Positions 7,026 through 14,335 of a stretch of 16,057 nucleotides of DNA are shown here, piece by piece (the stretch's first letter is position 1; every line of letters starts with the position of its first letter). Source of the stretch: Firm-04 sp045596625 (GTDB lineage Bacteria; Bacillota; Clostridia; Oscillospirales; Ruminococcaceae); NCBI GenBank assembly GCA_045596625.1, contig JAZOCU010000001.1, positions 1-16,057 of the forward strand. The letters run 5' to 3'. The notes beneath the pieces were generated by a model that worked only from the letters and a program-made list of their open reading frames with translations, searched no databases and was not told the DNA's origin. The position numbers were made by a program, and so were the translations under genes.

Positions 7026-8453
7026 TTAATCAATGGTCTCGACCTTCAGCAGATTGGTCGTGCCGGAAATTCCAAGAGGAACACCTGCGGTGATCACAAC
7101 CAAATCACCCGACTCCGTGTAGCCTGCTTTCACAGCAGCTTCAACCGCATGACGGAATAATCCATCCGTACTGGTTTCTTCGGCGATCACCAGCGGATAA
7201 ACGCCCCATGACAGATTCATCTGCCGCTGTACCATCGGCTCCATGGTACAGGAAACGATCGGAACCATCGGACGGTATTTGGAGATCAATCTTGCCGTTT
7301 CGCCGCCCTTGGTTACTGTTATGATCGCTGCTGCATCCAGATCGTGTGCCGATGTCACCGTAGCATGGGATATTGCACCAGCTACATCAACACTGCCGCT
7401 CTGCTGCTTCAGAAATTTTCCTTTATAATCAATATTGCGCTCTGTGGTGACTGCAATTCGCACCATAGTTTCAACAGCCTCCACAGGATACTGACCGGCT
7501 GCAGTTTCTCCGGAAAGCATCAGCGCACTGGTACCGTCATAGATCGCATTGGCTACATCTGTGATCTCTGCTCGCGTTGGCCTTGCATGCTGAACCATGG
7601 ATTCCAGCATTTGAGTAGCGGTAATGACTTGCTTACCGGCCTCATATCCCTTGCGGATCAGCTTCTTCTGAATATCCGGAATCTGCTCAAAGGGGATCTC
7701 AACACCCATATCACCGCGGGCAACCATAATGCCATCTGCTTCCTCAAGGATCTCATCAATATTCTCTACACCCTCACGGTTTTCGATCTTGGCTATGATA
7801 CGCACGCCATACCATCCCAGACTCTGTGTGAATTTCCGCAGATATCGGATATCCGCACCGGTACGTGCAAAGCTTGCTGCGATAAAATCAAAGCCGAGTT
7901 TTGCGCCGAATTCCAGATCATTCATATCTGCATCACTGAGATATGGCATTGATAAATTAACTCCCGGAAAATTGCAGGATTTATAATTGGAAATCATGCC
8001 GCCATGAATAACACGACATTCCACATTCTTATCGGATACACTTTCCACGCGAAGCTCTACAAGACCATCGTTGATCATCACCGAATCACCGGGTCTGATA
8101 TCTTTCGTCAAACGCGAAAAATTCACACTGCCGATTCTATCATCGCAAGGAACATCCATCGTAGTAAGAGTATAGGATGCACCCTCCTGCAGTTCTACCG
8201 GTCCGTTGGGAAAAGTACGCAGCCGAACCTCCGGGCCTTTTGTATCCAGCATTGTTGCAATCGGCAAACCAAGCTCTTCCCGCAAACGTACAACCTGTTC
8301 AAAGCGCTTGCGATCCGTTTCATAATTTGCGTGTGAAAAATTAAACCGAGCAACATTCATACCAGCCTGCATCATCTGACGCATGACAGCATCCGAATCT
8401 GTAGAAGGTCCTACAGTACATACAATTTTGGTTTTTCTTAAAACAGTATTCAT
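7026..8453 (-). CDS. pyk: Pyruvate kinase
   Basis: 475 residues; on the minus strand AGAGGAGTT precedes ATG 8453 at good distance. It converts phosphoenolpyruvate and ADP to pyruvate and ATP, the last step of glycolysis. Seen: KTKIVCTVGPS (7-17), NFSH (38-41), MLDTKGPEVR (68-77) leading into the B domain, the catalytic and metal-binding part IIAKIENREGVENIDE then GIMVARGDMGVEIP (219-254), and the substrate loop TRAEITDVANAIYDGTSA through MLSGETA. Glu75 in TKGPE corresponds to the residue that goes with potassium dependence in the muscle enzyme, so potassium activation is expected. The C-terminal domain is of standard length, without the extra PEP-utiliser domain found in some Bacillus enzymes. 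It follows queA by 46 bases with no terminator between, so both are probably one operon. Confidence 0.98.
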   Translation of the reverse strand: MNTVLRKTKIVCTVGPSTDSDAVMRQMMQAGMNVARFNFSHANYETDRKRFEQVVRLREELGLPIATMLDTKGPEVRLRTFPNGPVELQEGASYTLTTMDVPCDDRIGSVNFSRLTKDIRPGDSVMINDGLVELRVESVSDKNVECRVIHGGMISNYKSCNFPGVNLSMPYLSDADMNDLEFGAKLGFDFIAASFARTGADIRYLRKFTQSLGWYGVRIIAKIENREGVENIDEILEEADGIMVARGDMGVEIPFEQIPDIQKKLIRKGYEAGKQVITATQMLESMVQHARPTRAEITDVANAIYDGTSALMLSGETAAGQYPVEAVETMVRIAVTTERNIDYKGKFLKQQSGSVDVAGAISHATVTSAHDLDAAAIITVTKGGETARLISKYRPMVPIVSCTMEPMVQRQMNLSWGVYPLVIAEETSTDGLFRHAVEAAVKAGYTESGDLVVITAGVPLGISGTTNLLKVETID

Positions 8454-8499
8454 AGAATCAAACTCCTCTTGCAGGAAATATACTAAGTCAAACCGGCTT

Positions 8500-9537
8500 T
8501 CACAAAATCAACATGGCATCGCCAAAGCTGAAAAAGCGATATCGTTCCGATACTGCTGTTTTATATGCCTGCATCGTATGCTCATAGCCCGCAAATGCAG
8601 ATACCAGCATGATCAATGTGGATTCAGGAAGATGAAAGTTTGTCAGCAAACCATCAATACAGCGAAATGTATAGGGCGGATAGATAAAGATCCCTGTGTC
8701 GCCGTCACAGGCACAGATCTCTCCGTGAGCCTGTACTGCGCCCTCCAATGTACGGCAGGATGTTGTGCCCACTGCTATGACTCTGCCGCCCTTTTCTTTG
8801 GTTTCACGGATCAGATCCGCAGTGATTTGAGGGATCGAATAATGCTCGATATGCATATGATGGTTGCGAATATCATCCTCTTTCACGGGACGGAAGGTGC
8901 CAAGACCGACATGAAGGGTGACAAATGCAGTCCGTATCCCTTTTTCGGGCAGTGCTGCAAGAATCTCCGGTGTAAAATGCAGACCGGCAGTGGGTGCCGC
9001 AGAGGATCCAAGCTCTTTGGCATATACCGTCTGATAGCGTTCTTTATCAGCAAGCTTTTCAGTAATATAAGGCGGCAGCGGCATCTGACCGATCTCATCC
9101 AGCACCGCATACAAATTATCCTCACAGAAAAACCGCACGAAACGTCCGCCATCCTCAGTAACGGACAGTACCTCTGCTTCCAGCTTTCCCTGACCGAACC
9201 GAAATCGTGTGCCGGGTTTTGCTTTTTTTGCAGGCTTGCATATGATCTCCCAGACCTTTTCCTCCACCGGCTTCAAAAGCAAAAACTCAATCGCCGTACC
9301 ATTATCAATCTTCTCTCCATAAAGACGTGCCGGCAGCACTCGGGAATCGTTCATTACAAGCAGATCTCCCGGCTGTAAAAATGAAATCAGATCATAAAAA
9401 TGATGATGCGTAATCTCCCCTGTTTCCCGATTCAGACAAAGCATACGGGATGCACTCCGTGGAGATACCGGCGTCTGAGCAATAAGCTCTTCCGGCAATT
9501 CATAGGCATAAGTGCTGCGTTTTGTCCATTCTGGCAT
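8500..9537 (-). CDS. queA: tRNA preQ1 S-adenosylmethionine ribosyltransferase-isomerase
   Basis: 345 residues. It transfers and isomerises the ribosyl part of S-adenosylmethionine onto preQ1 in tRNA, making epoxyqueuosine at wobble position 34. Seen: RVLPARLYG, a KPAKKAKPGTRFRFG segment, the signature ERYQTVYAKELGSSAAPTAG followed by LHFT, VTLHVGLGTFRPV, and LLTNFHLPESTL near the end, all typical of QueA and at full length. Two in-frame ATGs exist. GGAAGG directly abuts the upstream one (9546), leaving no spacing, and is 9 bases from the one at 9537, so 9537 is the better start. It is the first gene of the queA-pyk operon. No other queuosine gene is in the window. Confidence 0.97.
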   Translation of the reverse strand: MPEWTKRSTYAYELPEELIAQTPVSPRSASRMLCLNRETGEITHHHFYDLISFLQPGDLLVMNDSRVLPARLYGEKIDNGTAIEFLLLKPVEEKVWEIICKPAKKAKPGTRFRFGQGKLEAEVLSVTEDGGRFVRFFCEDNLYAVLDEIGQMPLPPYITEKLADKERYQTVYAKELGSSAAPTAGLHFTPEILAALPEKGIRTAFVTLHVGLGTFRPVKEDDIRNHHMHIEHYSIPQITADLIRETKEKGGRVIAVGTTSCRTLEGAVQAHGEICACDGDTGIFIYPPYTFRCIDGLLTNFHLPESTLIMLVSAFAGYEHTMQAYKTAVSERYRFFSFGDAMLIL

Positions 9538-9583
9538 GATATCCATCCTTCCGGATCCGTAAAAGAATCAAACATATTCCATT

Positions 9584-9610
9584 GTGAATTCAGAATCATC
9601 CCAAATTCAC
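9584..9610 (-). repeat. Inverted repeat in the queA leader
   Basis: GTGAATT (9584-9590) and AATTCAC (9604-9610) can form a 7-bp stem with a 13-base loop just after the predicted transcription start. No T-run follows. It may be an operator or an mRNA 5'-end hairpin; no known riboswitch is recognised. Confidence 0.35.
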
Positions 9611-9619
9611 CCAGTATAC

Positions 9620-9648
9620 AGTATACCACATTTTTCTTTATTTGTCCA
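9620..9648 (-). promoter_or_regulatory. Promoter of the queA-pyk operon
   Basis: On the minus strand TGGACA (9643-9648), 17 bases, and TATACT (9620-9625), each one base from consensus. A second overlapping TATACT lies at 9613-9618. Transcription would start near 9613, leaving a leader of about 75 bases before queA. Confidence 0.75.
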
Positions 9649-9697
9649 GTCATTCTCTGATTTATAATGCCTCTGAAGATGGATTTTTCATGATTGC

Positions 9698-9737
9698 AAA
9701 AAAGGACGGTGTCTCTGTTACAGAGTCCGTCCTTTTT
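9698..9737 (-). terminator. Terminator of the PHP-malic enzyme operon
   Basis: On the minus strand, AAAAAGGACGG pairs with CCGTCCTTTTT (outer arms 9699-9709 and 9727-9737), with an inner CTCTG/CAGAG stem (9713-9717, 9721-9725) and a 3-base loop, ending in six T (9703 to 9698). It lies 10 bases after the ydcF-like stop codon and isolates this operon from queA. Confidence 0.85.
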
Positions 9738-9745
9738 CTAACGAT

Positions 9746-10531
9746 TCAATTGCCCATCACCCATGCATGCACAATGCCGAACCATTCTCTTACCCAATAG
9801 GTAGGAACCAAATAGAATGGTGTACTGGCAGATACCGCATAGCAGGAAAGTTCTTCCTTCTTTGCCAGATATTGCGCACGATACTGATGAAAAGCATCCG
9901 TAGCCAGCATGATATCACCGCTGATCCCCCGCTCTTCAAGCAGTGCTTTGGAAAACTGCAGGTTTTCTGAGGTGGAAGTGGATCGATCCTCTTGATAGAT
10001 TCGCGCCTCGTCGATCCCATGCTGTATCAGATACTGTGCCATACAGGCTGCCTCGGAGATCCCTTCATTGGCGCCTTGTCCACCCGACACCACGACCGGT
10101 ACATCGGGATGCTCCTGCAAATAGGCACAAGCAGCTTCCAAGCGCCTTGACAGCATCAAACTGGGCTGCGTACCGTTGACCTTGCATCCAAGCACGATCA
10201 TTGCTGCCGGCTGCTGTACGGGCTTTCGATTGGCAGATGCGATCATCATGAAGGAAAGCCCCAGACAAAAAAGCAATCCGGCTGCAAGGATACTGCCGAT
10301 CACCAAAAGACTGATTTTTCCGGCTTTTTGTGACCAGAGCTTTTGCATAAACACAAGAAAAGTCGAAAGCCGGATACCAATTGCCGTAATACCAATGCTC
10401 AACGTCAATCCCGATAGATTACCGATATTGGTGATGCCACGCAACATCGGCAGCAAAAAGGCTCCGATGCCCAATATGCCAACTGCAATCAACCCAATCT
10501 GCAGGAAAGCATTACCCATTCTTGACTTCAT
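9746..10531 (-). CDS. YdcF/ElyC/SanA-family membrane protein (DUF218)
   Basis: 261 residues from ATG 10531; ATG 10519 (257 residues) is equally possible, since neither has a clear ribosome binding site and both lie in the 3' end of the TSCPD gene, suggesting coupled translation. Three hydrophobic segments (about 8-30, 39-63, 73-98) come first, then a DUF218 domain: AAMIVLGCKVNG (109-120), a SRRLEAA helix, VVVSGGQG (146-153), SEAACMAQYL, the STSTSENLQFS segment (184-194) and TDAFHQYRA (211-219). DUF218 proteins are linked to cell-envelope or cell-wall precursor processes, but their chemistry is mostly unsettled. Last gene of the four-gene operon. Confidence 0.88.
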   Translation of the reverse strand: MKSRMGNAFLQIGLIAVGILGIGAFLLPMLRGITNIGNLSGLTLSIGITAIGIRLSTFLVFMQKLWSQKAGKISLLVIGSILAAGLLFCLGLSFMMIASANRKPVQQPAAMIVLGCKVNGTQPSLMLSRRLEAACAYLQEHPDVPVVVSGGQGANEGISEAACMAQYLIQHGIDEARIYQEDRSTSTSENLQFSKALLEERGISGDIMLATDAFHQYRAQYLAKKEELSCYAVSASTPFYLVPTYWVREWFGIVHAWVMGN

Positions 10532-10772
10532 TTTGATATTTACGCAACGCTTCGGCAAGCTGTGCGGGGCAAGAGGTTGTCTTGAATCCACAGCGGATCC
10601 CTTCCAGACGTGCTATGACCTCATCAACATCCATTCCTTTTACCAAAGCACAAATACCTTGACTGTTTCCATGACAGCCTCCCATGATCTGCACTTGCTC
10701 GATCACTCCATTTTCTACGGAGATCCGCATTTTTTGTGCACATACACCACGAGGAGTAAAATCAAAGACCAT
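10512..10772 (-). CDS. TIGR03905-type TSCPD domain small protein
   Basis: 86 residues; GAAAGGAG is placed properly before ATG 10772, 14 bases after the malic enzyme stop. Cysteines at 11, 33, 41, 61 and 68 lie in GVCAQK, GGCHGN, GICALV and RCGFKTTSCPAQL. TSCP (66-69) names the domain, which also occurs at the C-terminus of some vitamin B12-dependent ribonucleotide reductases, where it is cysteine-rich and thought to bind metal or take part in redox. As a free-standing protein the role is unknown. The 3' end overlaps the start of the ydcF-like gene. Confidence 0.85.
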   Translation of the reverse strand: MVFDFTPRGVCAQKMRISVENGVIEQVQIMGGCHGNSQGICALVKGMDVDEVIARLEGIRCGFKTTSCPAQLAEALRKYQNEVKNG

Positions 10773-10786
10773 GTAAAGAACTCCTT

Positions 10787-11959
10787 TCAGATACGAGCAA
10801 CGCCCTCAGAAACAGCAGCCTCTGCTACAGCTTTGGCAACGGCTTCCGATACCTTCGGATCAAAGGGATTGGGGATCACGCACTCAGGACAAAGTGCTTC
10901 ATCCGACACGCATCCGGCGATTGCCAGTGCTGCAGCGCGCTTCATCCCTTCTGTGATATCCGATGCACGAACAGAAAGTGCGCCCTTGAAAATGCCGGGG
11001 AATGCCAGCACATTGTTGATCTGATTGGGGAAATCACTGCGGCCTGTACCGATAACAAATGCACCTGCTGCCTTTGCATCCTCAGGCATGATCTCCGGCA
11101 CAGGATTTGCCATAGCAAAAATAAAGGGCTTTTCGTTCATGCTGCGTACCATATCCTGTGTGACCAGATTCGGCTTGGATACACCGATGAACACATCTGC
11201 ACCCTCCATCGCCTCTTTCAGTCCGCCGCGGATCTTGGCACGATTTGTGCGCTGGGACAGAGAAATCAGTGCATCAGAGGAAAGTGCATCGCCTTCGCAG
11301 ATGATACCCTTAGAATTGAGCATCAGAATCTCTTTTACACCAAAGGAAATCAGCATCTCGGCAATGGCGACACCGGCTGCACCGGCGCCATTGATCACGA
11401 TCTTCAGATCAGACATCGATTTGCCTGTCAGCTTACAGGCATTCAGCATCGCTGCGGTGGCCACGATCGCAGTACCGTGCTGATCATCATGGAATACAGG
11501 AATATCCAAAAGCGCTTTCAGCTTCCGCTCGATCTCAAAGCAGCGGGGTGCTGAAATATCCTCCAGATTGATACCGCCAAAGCTGCCGGAGATCAAGGAT
11601 ACGGCATGAATGAATTCATCGGGATCTTTGGTGCTCACACAAATCGGAAATGCATTGACACCTGCAAATTCACGAAACAGCGCACACTTGCCCTCCATCA
11701 CAGGCATAGCTGCCAGCGGGCCGATATCACCAAGGCCCAATACTGCAGTACCATCGGTGATTACGGCGACCAGATTATGACGACCTGTCAGATCATAGGA
11801 TTTGGAAGGATCCTCCTGAATCTCCAGACAAGGCTTTGCTACACCGGGAGTATATGCAACCGAAAGTGCTTCCTGATCACGAATTGCAACACGAGATACG
11901 ATATCGAGCTTTCCGCCCCATTCCTCATGTGCTGCCAATGCTTTTTCCATAATGTCCAT
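10787..11959 (-). CDS. Malic enzyme (malate to pyruvate, decarboxylating)
   Basis: 390 residues from ATG 11959, with GAAAGGA about 10 bases upstream inside the end of the PHP gene; the longer reading from 12028 lies inside the PHP gene and is not favoured. Short bacterial malic enzyme layout: YTPGVAKPCLEI with the likely catalytic Tyr36, TDGTAVLGLGDIG (68-80), Lys91 in EGKCALF, metal ligands in NLEDISAPRCFEIE (131-144) and FHDDQHGTAIV (156-166), then a dinucleotide-binding INGAGAAG (189-196) and MANPVPEI. At the end of the second Rossmann strand stands Asn215 (MLNSKG), where many NAD enzymes have Asp, so the NAD/NADP choice is uncertain. It supplies pyruvate and reduced cofactor from malate. 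Second gene of the operon, 7 bases after the PHP stop codon. Confidence 0.96.
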   Translation of the reverse strand: MDIMEKALAAHEEWGGKLDIVSRVAIRDQEALSVAYTPGVAKPCLEIQEDPSKSYDLTGRHNLVAVITDGTAVLGLGDIGPLAAMPVMEGKCALFREFAGVNAFPICVSTKDPDEFIHAVSLISGSFGGINLEDISAPRCFEIERKLKALLDIPVFHDDQHGTAIVATAAMLNACKLTGKSMSDLKIVINGAGAAGVAIAEMLISFGVKEILMLNSKGIICEGDALSSDALISLSQRTNRAKIRGGLKEAMEGADVFIGVSKPNLVTQDMVRSMNEKPFIFAMANPVPEIMPEDAKAAGAFVIGTGRSDFPNQINNVLAFPGIFKGALSVRASDITEGMKRAAALAIAGCVSDEALCPECVIPNPFDPKVSEAVAKAVAEAAVSEGVARI

Positions 11960-11966
11960 TACTTCA

Positions 11967-12824
11967 TTATCCTTTCGTATTTTTCTTTTGATTATGTTCC
12001 TGCGAGGCAACCGCAAGTAATCTCGCAAAATGCTCCGGATCTGTTGTATGAGAGCCTAGATGCGACGGCTTCTGATTATACAGTCCATGGAAATCAGATC
12101 CGCCCGTGATGATCAGATCATAGCGTTTTGCAATATCGCGCAATGTTTTTCTCTGTTCGGGTGTCGCAGAATAATGATCCACCTCAACACCATCGATCTT
12201 GCCCTCTGCTGCCAATTCCTCCAACAGTGCAAGATTGTCATAGAGCATAGGATGTGCCAGAACAGCTACGCCTCTCGACGCATGGATCAGATTGACAACA
12301 TGCTGTACATCCGGATAGGCACGATTAACAATACAGCTGCCGTTTTGGGGATGAAACAGCTCGGAATCCAATGCACCGTAAAACTCCAGCGCATAGCCGT
12401 AATCGATCAAGGCACGCATAATATGTACCTTAAAGATCGACTCGCTGCCTTTACAATGGCGCAATACACTATCCAAGGTGATCGGATAGCGCTCCATGAC
12501 CTTTTCGATCATTTCCTTGCTGACTTCTTTTCGGATCTCACGGGATTTCATGCAAAGCATCTCTAAGCGATCGGGATTCTGCGGGAGATAACATAGAATA
12601 TGCACCTTGGATTCCCGCTGTGTATCCCAAGCACTCATTTCAACACCCTGTATGATCTGGATCTGATACCGCTCTCCCAAAAAACGAGCTCGTGAATAGC
12701 CAGAAAGCGTATCGTGATCCGTAATACAAAGCGCTTTCATCCCGATATGGGCTGCCTGCCGAACGATCTCCTCAATTCCGAGAGAACCATCCGAAAGGGT
12801 ACTATGACAATGCAGATCTATCAT
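11967..12824 (-). CDS. PHP-domain phosphoesterase (TrpH/YciV-like)
   Basis: 285 residues; ACGGAG lies before ATG 12824. PHP metal motifs are present in order: HCHSTLSDGS (5-14), ITDHDT (34-39), a conserved Glu in GVEMSAWD, AHPMLYDN, and GGSDFHG near the end. The mid-domain insertion and length match the YciV/TrpH group, whose E. coli member acts on 5' ends of RNA and short nucleotides (RNase AM) and can dephosphorylate 3',5'-bisphosphonucleotides. A similar cytoplasmic role in RNA or nucleotide turnover is inferred. First recognised gene of the operon with malic enzyme, TSCPD and YdcF-like genes; the malic enzyme ribosome binding site overlaps its stop. Confidence 0.92.
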   Translation of the reverse strand: MIDLHCHSTLSDGSLGIEEIVRQAAHIGMKALCITDHDTLSGYSRARFLGERYQIQIIQGVEMSAWDTQRESKVHILCYLPQNPDRLEMLCMKSREIRKEVSKEMIEKVMERYPITLDSVLRHCKGSESIFKVHIMRALIDYGYALEFYGALDSELFHPQNGSCIVNRAYPDVQHVVNLIHASRGVAVLAHPMLYDNLALLEELAAEGKIDGVEVDHYSATPEQRKTLRDIAKRYDLIITGGSDFHGLYNQKPSHLGSHTTDPEHFARLLAVASQEHNQKKNTKG

Positions 12825-12901
12825 AAGGAACTCCGTTCTGCCGCTTTTTCAAAACACAGGCGGCGGGATTTGATTTCGGATTTTCCGGCACATCGTTTCA
12901 T
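12821..12901 (-). CDS. Possible 26-residue upstream ORF overlapping the PHP start
   Basis: In the leader between the promoter and the PHP gene, an ATG at 12901 opens 26 codons (MKRCAGKSEIKSRRL...) and ends in TGA that overlaps the PHP ATG as ATGA. The peptide is basic. No good Shine-Dalgarno site lies before it, so it may not be translated. If it is, the overlap would couple it to the PHP gene. Confidence 0.2.
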   Translation of the reverse strand: MKRCAGKSEIKSRRLCFEKAAERSSL

Positions 12902-12951
12902 CAGCACGCTGCCGATGATGCCGTTATGGACAGATAAAATACAGCACATCT

Positions 12952-12980
12952 ATTATACCACAATCACAGCAGAAAATCAA
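12952..12980 (-). promoter_or_regulatory. Promoter of the PHP-malic enzyme operon
   Basis: On the minus strand TTGATT (12975-12980), 17 bases, and TATAAT (12952-12957), with TGG just before the -10 box as an extended element. The start would be near 12945, leaving an unusually long leader of about 120 bases before the PHP gene. Confidence 0.75.
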
Positions 12981-13033
12981 GTGGCAGATACATAAATCAG
13001 TACAAGATCACAAAGGATATTTCAGACATCCGT

Positions 13034-14164
13034 TCAAACAGTCGGACTTTTCGTAATGTCAATTACTACATATTCCGAAACAGCACCCGTTTTGAATGGA
13101 ATTGCCCAACCGGAAATACCGGATGTCACTACAAAATCCGTCTGTGCCCGACGCTCAGTGCCATAATACCGATCATTGGCCCCGATCCATACACCGATGG
13201 GCCCTGCCGGAAAAATATGTCCGCCATGGGTGTGGCCGGAAAGCACAAGATCTGCACCTGCCTGTGCCTGTGCTTCGTAATCGTTCGGCTGATGATCTGC
13301 CACAATGGTATAGACCGTTCCACTTGCTTCTGACATCAGAGCCGACATGGACATACGATGCTCGGCAGAACGATCCAGTCTGCCAATCAGCTGCAGATTG
13401 TTATCCAGCAAGACCGCCTCATCCTCCAGTATGATTACACCCTGTTCCATCAACGTCAACCGAAGATCCTGCACGGTAAAATCACGGGAACCTTTTGAAT
13501 AGCCTTCATCGTGATTGCCAAATGAAAAATAGACACCATAGGTAGTATCCAGTCTGCCCAATGCTTTACAAGCCTGCTCCATATCCGCACGCTCGGAATC
13601 ATCATCCACAAAATCACCGGCAACAATGACCAGATCCGGATTTGTTTTCTGAATTCGATCCATTTGCTCTGCAAAACGATCACCATCCAGCGTTACGCCC
13701 AAATGTGCATCGGCAATGAATACCACCCGCAGCGAATCCGGCTGCATCGCTTTTTGTGTCGTGAACGAATAGGATGTCTCGTATATATGATGCGCATAAT
13801 ACCAGCCAAAGCAAAAATAAATGACTGTCGCAAAAATCGCCGCAATACCTTCGGGATTCCCCTTCCGTGCACGTTGCTTCCATCGGCGCAGCAGTGTTGC
13901 AATTCCATCGCAGATTGCCCAGAATACGATCAGGTGCAGCACTGCAACGATCGTTGTGAACGGTGTCAGCAGCATAGCAGGCACCACCAGCAGCATCGGT
14001 GAAAATGCAAGAAGCCATGCTCGCTTCGGGTACTGCAGCGCAATGCGTTCTATCACCGAAAACCGATGAAATCTTGTGGCAAGATAATAGATACCAAGCA
14101 GCATCAGTACAAACAGTATCAAAAACAAAACCAAAAAGAACAAGATCTGCCACCTCTTTTTCAA
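13034..14164 (-). CDS. Membrane-anchored metallophosphoesterase
   Basis: 376 residues from TTG 14164. An in-frame stop just upstream (TGA) rules out a longer protein. An N-terminal hydrophobic segment (about 7-29) and two or three more (about 48-66, 69-93, 107-123) precede a calcineurin-like catalytic domain with all five metal blocks: DAHLG (152-156), GDFVDD (183-188), GNHD (216-219), DHQP (290-293) and SGHTHGG (309-315). The domain order fits the YkuE/YaeI-like group of membrane phosphoesterases acting on lipids or nucleotides; the substrate is unknown. No ribosome binding site precedes TTG 14164, whereas GAGGTG (14151-14156) lies 7 bases before TTG 14143, which would give 369 residues. The KKRWQ N-terminus favours the longer form as a membrane protein start. 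Monocistronic behind a consensus promoter. Confidence 0.9.
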   Translation of the reverse strand: MKKRWQILFFLVLFLILFVLMLLGIYYLATRFHRFSVIERIALQYPKRAWLLAFSPMLLVVPAMLLTPFTTIVAVLHLIVFWAICDGIATLLRRWKQRARKGNPEGIAAIFATVIYFCFGWYYAHHIYETSYSFTTQKAMQPDSLRVVFIADAHLGVTLDGDRFAEQMDRIQKTNPDLVIVAGDFVDDDSERADMEQACKALGRLDTTYGVYFSFGNHDEGYSKGSRDFTVQDLRLTLMEQGVIILEDEAVLLDNNLQLIGRLDRSAEHRMSMSALMSEASGTVYTIVADHQPNDYEAQAQAGADLVLSGHTHGGHIFPAGPIGVWIGANDRYYGTERRAQTDFVVTSGISGWAIPFKTGAVSEYVVIDITKSPTV

Positions 14165-14221
14165 TGCAATATTTCATATAATATGCTTAGATACGTCAGA
14201 AATGCCGATCCAACGCCTTTT

Positions 14222-14250
14222 ATTATAGCACTGAACGGAAGCATTGTCAA
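14222..14250 (-). promoter_or_regulatory. Perfect-consensus promoter of the metallophosphoesterase gene
   Basis: On the minus strand TTGACA (14245-14250), a 17-base spacer ending in TGC, and TATAAT (14222-14227). The start is expected near 14215, giving a leader of about 50 bases to TTG 14164. Confidence 0.85.
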
Positions 14251-14262
14251 TTTTGCTGCGCA

Positions 14263-14299
14263 AAAAACGCAGTTCCCGATCAACAGGAACTGCGTTTTT
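14263..14299 (-). terminator. Two-way terminator after the xylanase/esterase gene
   Basis: AAAAACGCAGTTCC (14263-14276) and GGAACTGCGTTTTT (14286-14299) form a long stem with a 9-base loop; on the minus strand it ends in a run of six T. It lies about 37 bases after the stop codon at 14336. Confidence 0.9.
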
Positions 14300-14335
14300 G
14301 CGATTCAATGAACCATCGGTTCTATGACATCATGC

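Noticed and set aside
8004..9378. Long open frames on the plus strand opposite pyk and queA
   Set aside because: They are antisense shadows of well-conserved genes, with no promoter, ribosome binding site or recognisable domains.
9538..9613. preQ1 riboswitch in the queA leader
   Set aside because: No preQ1 aptamer pattern is visible, only a simple 7-bp repeat.
12960..13033. Terminator after the metallophosphoesterase
   Set aside because: Only a 4-bp GGAT/ATCC pairing with three T is present, too weak to call.
13680..14177. 165-codon minus-strand frame starting at ATG 14177, possible frameshifted start of the metallophosphoesterase
   Set aside because: The protein in that frame has no membrane or phosphoesterase pattern, while the other frame is intact across all motifs.
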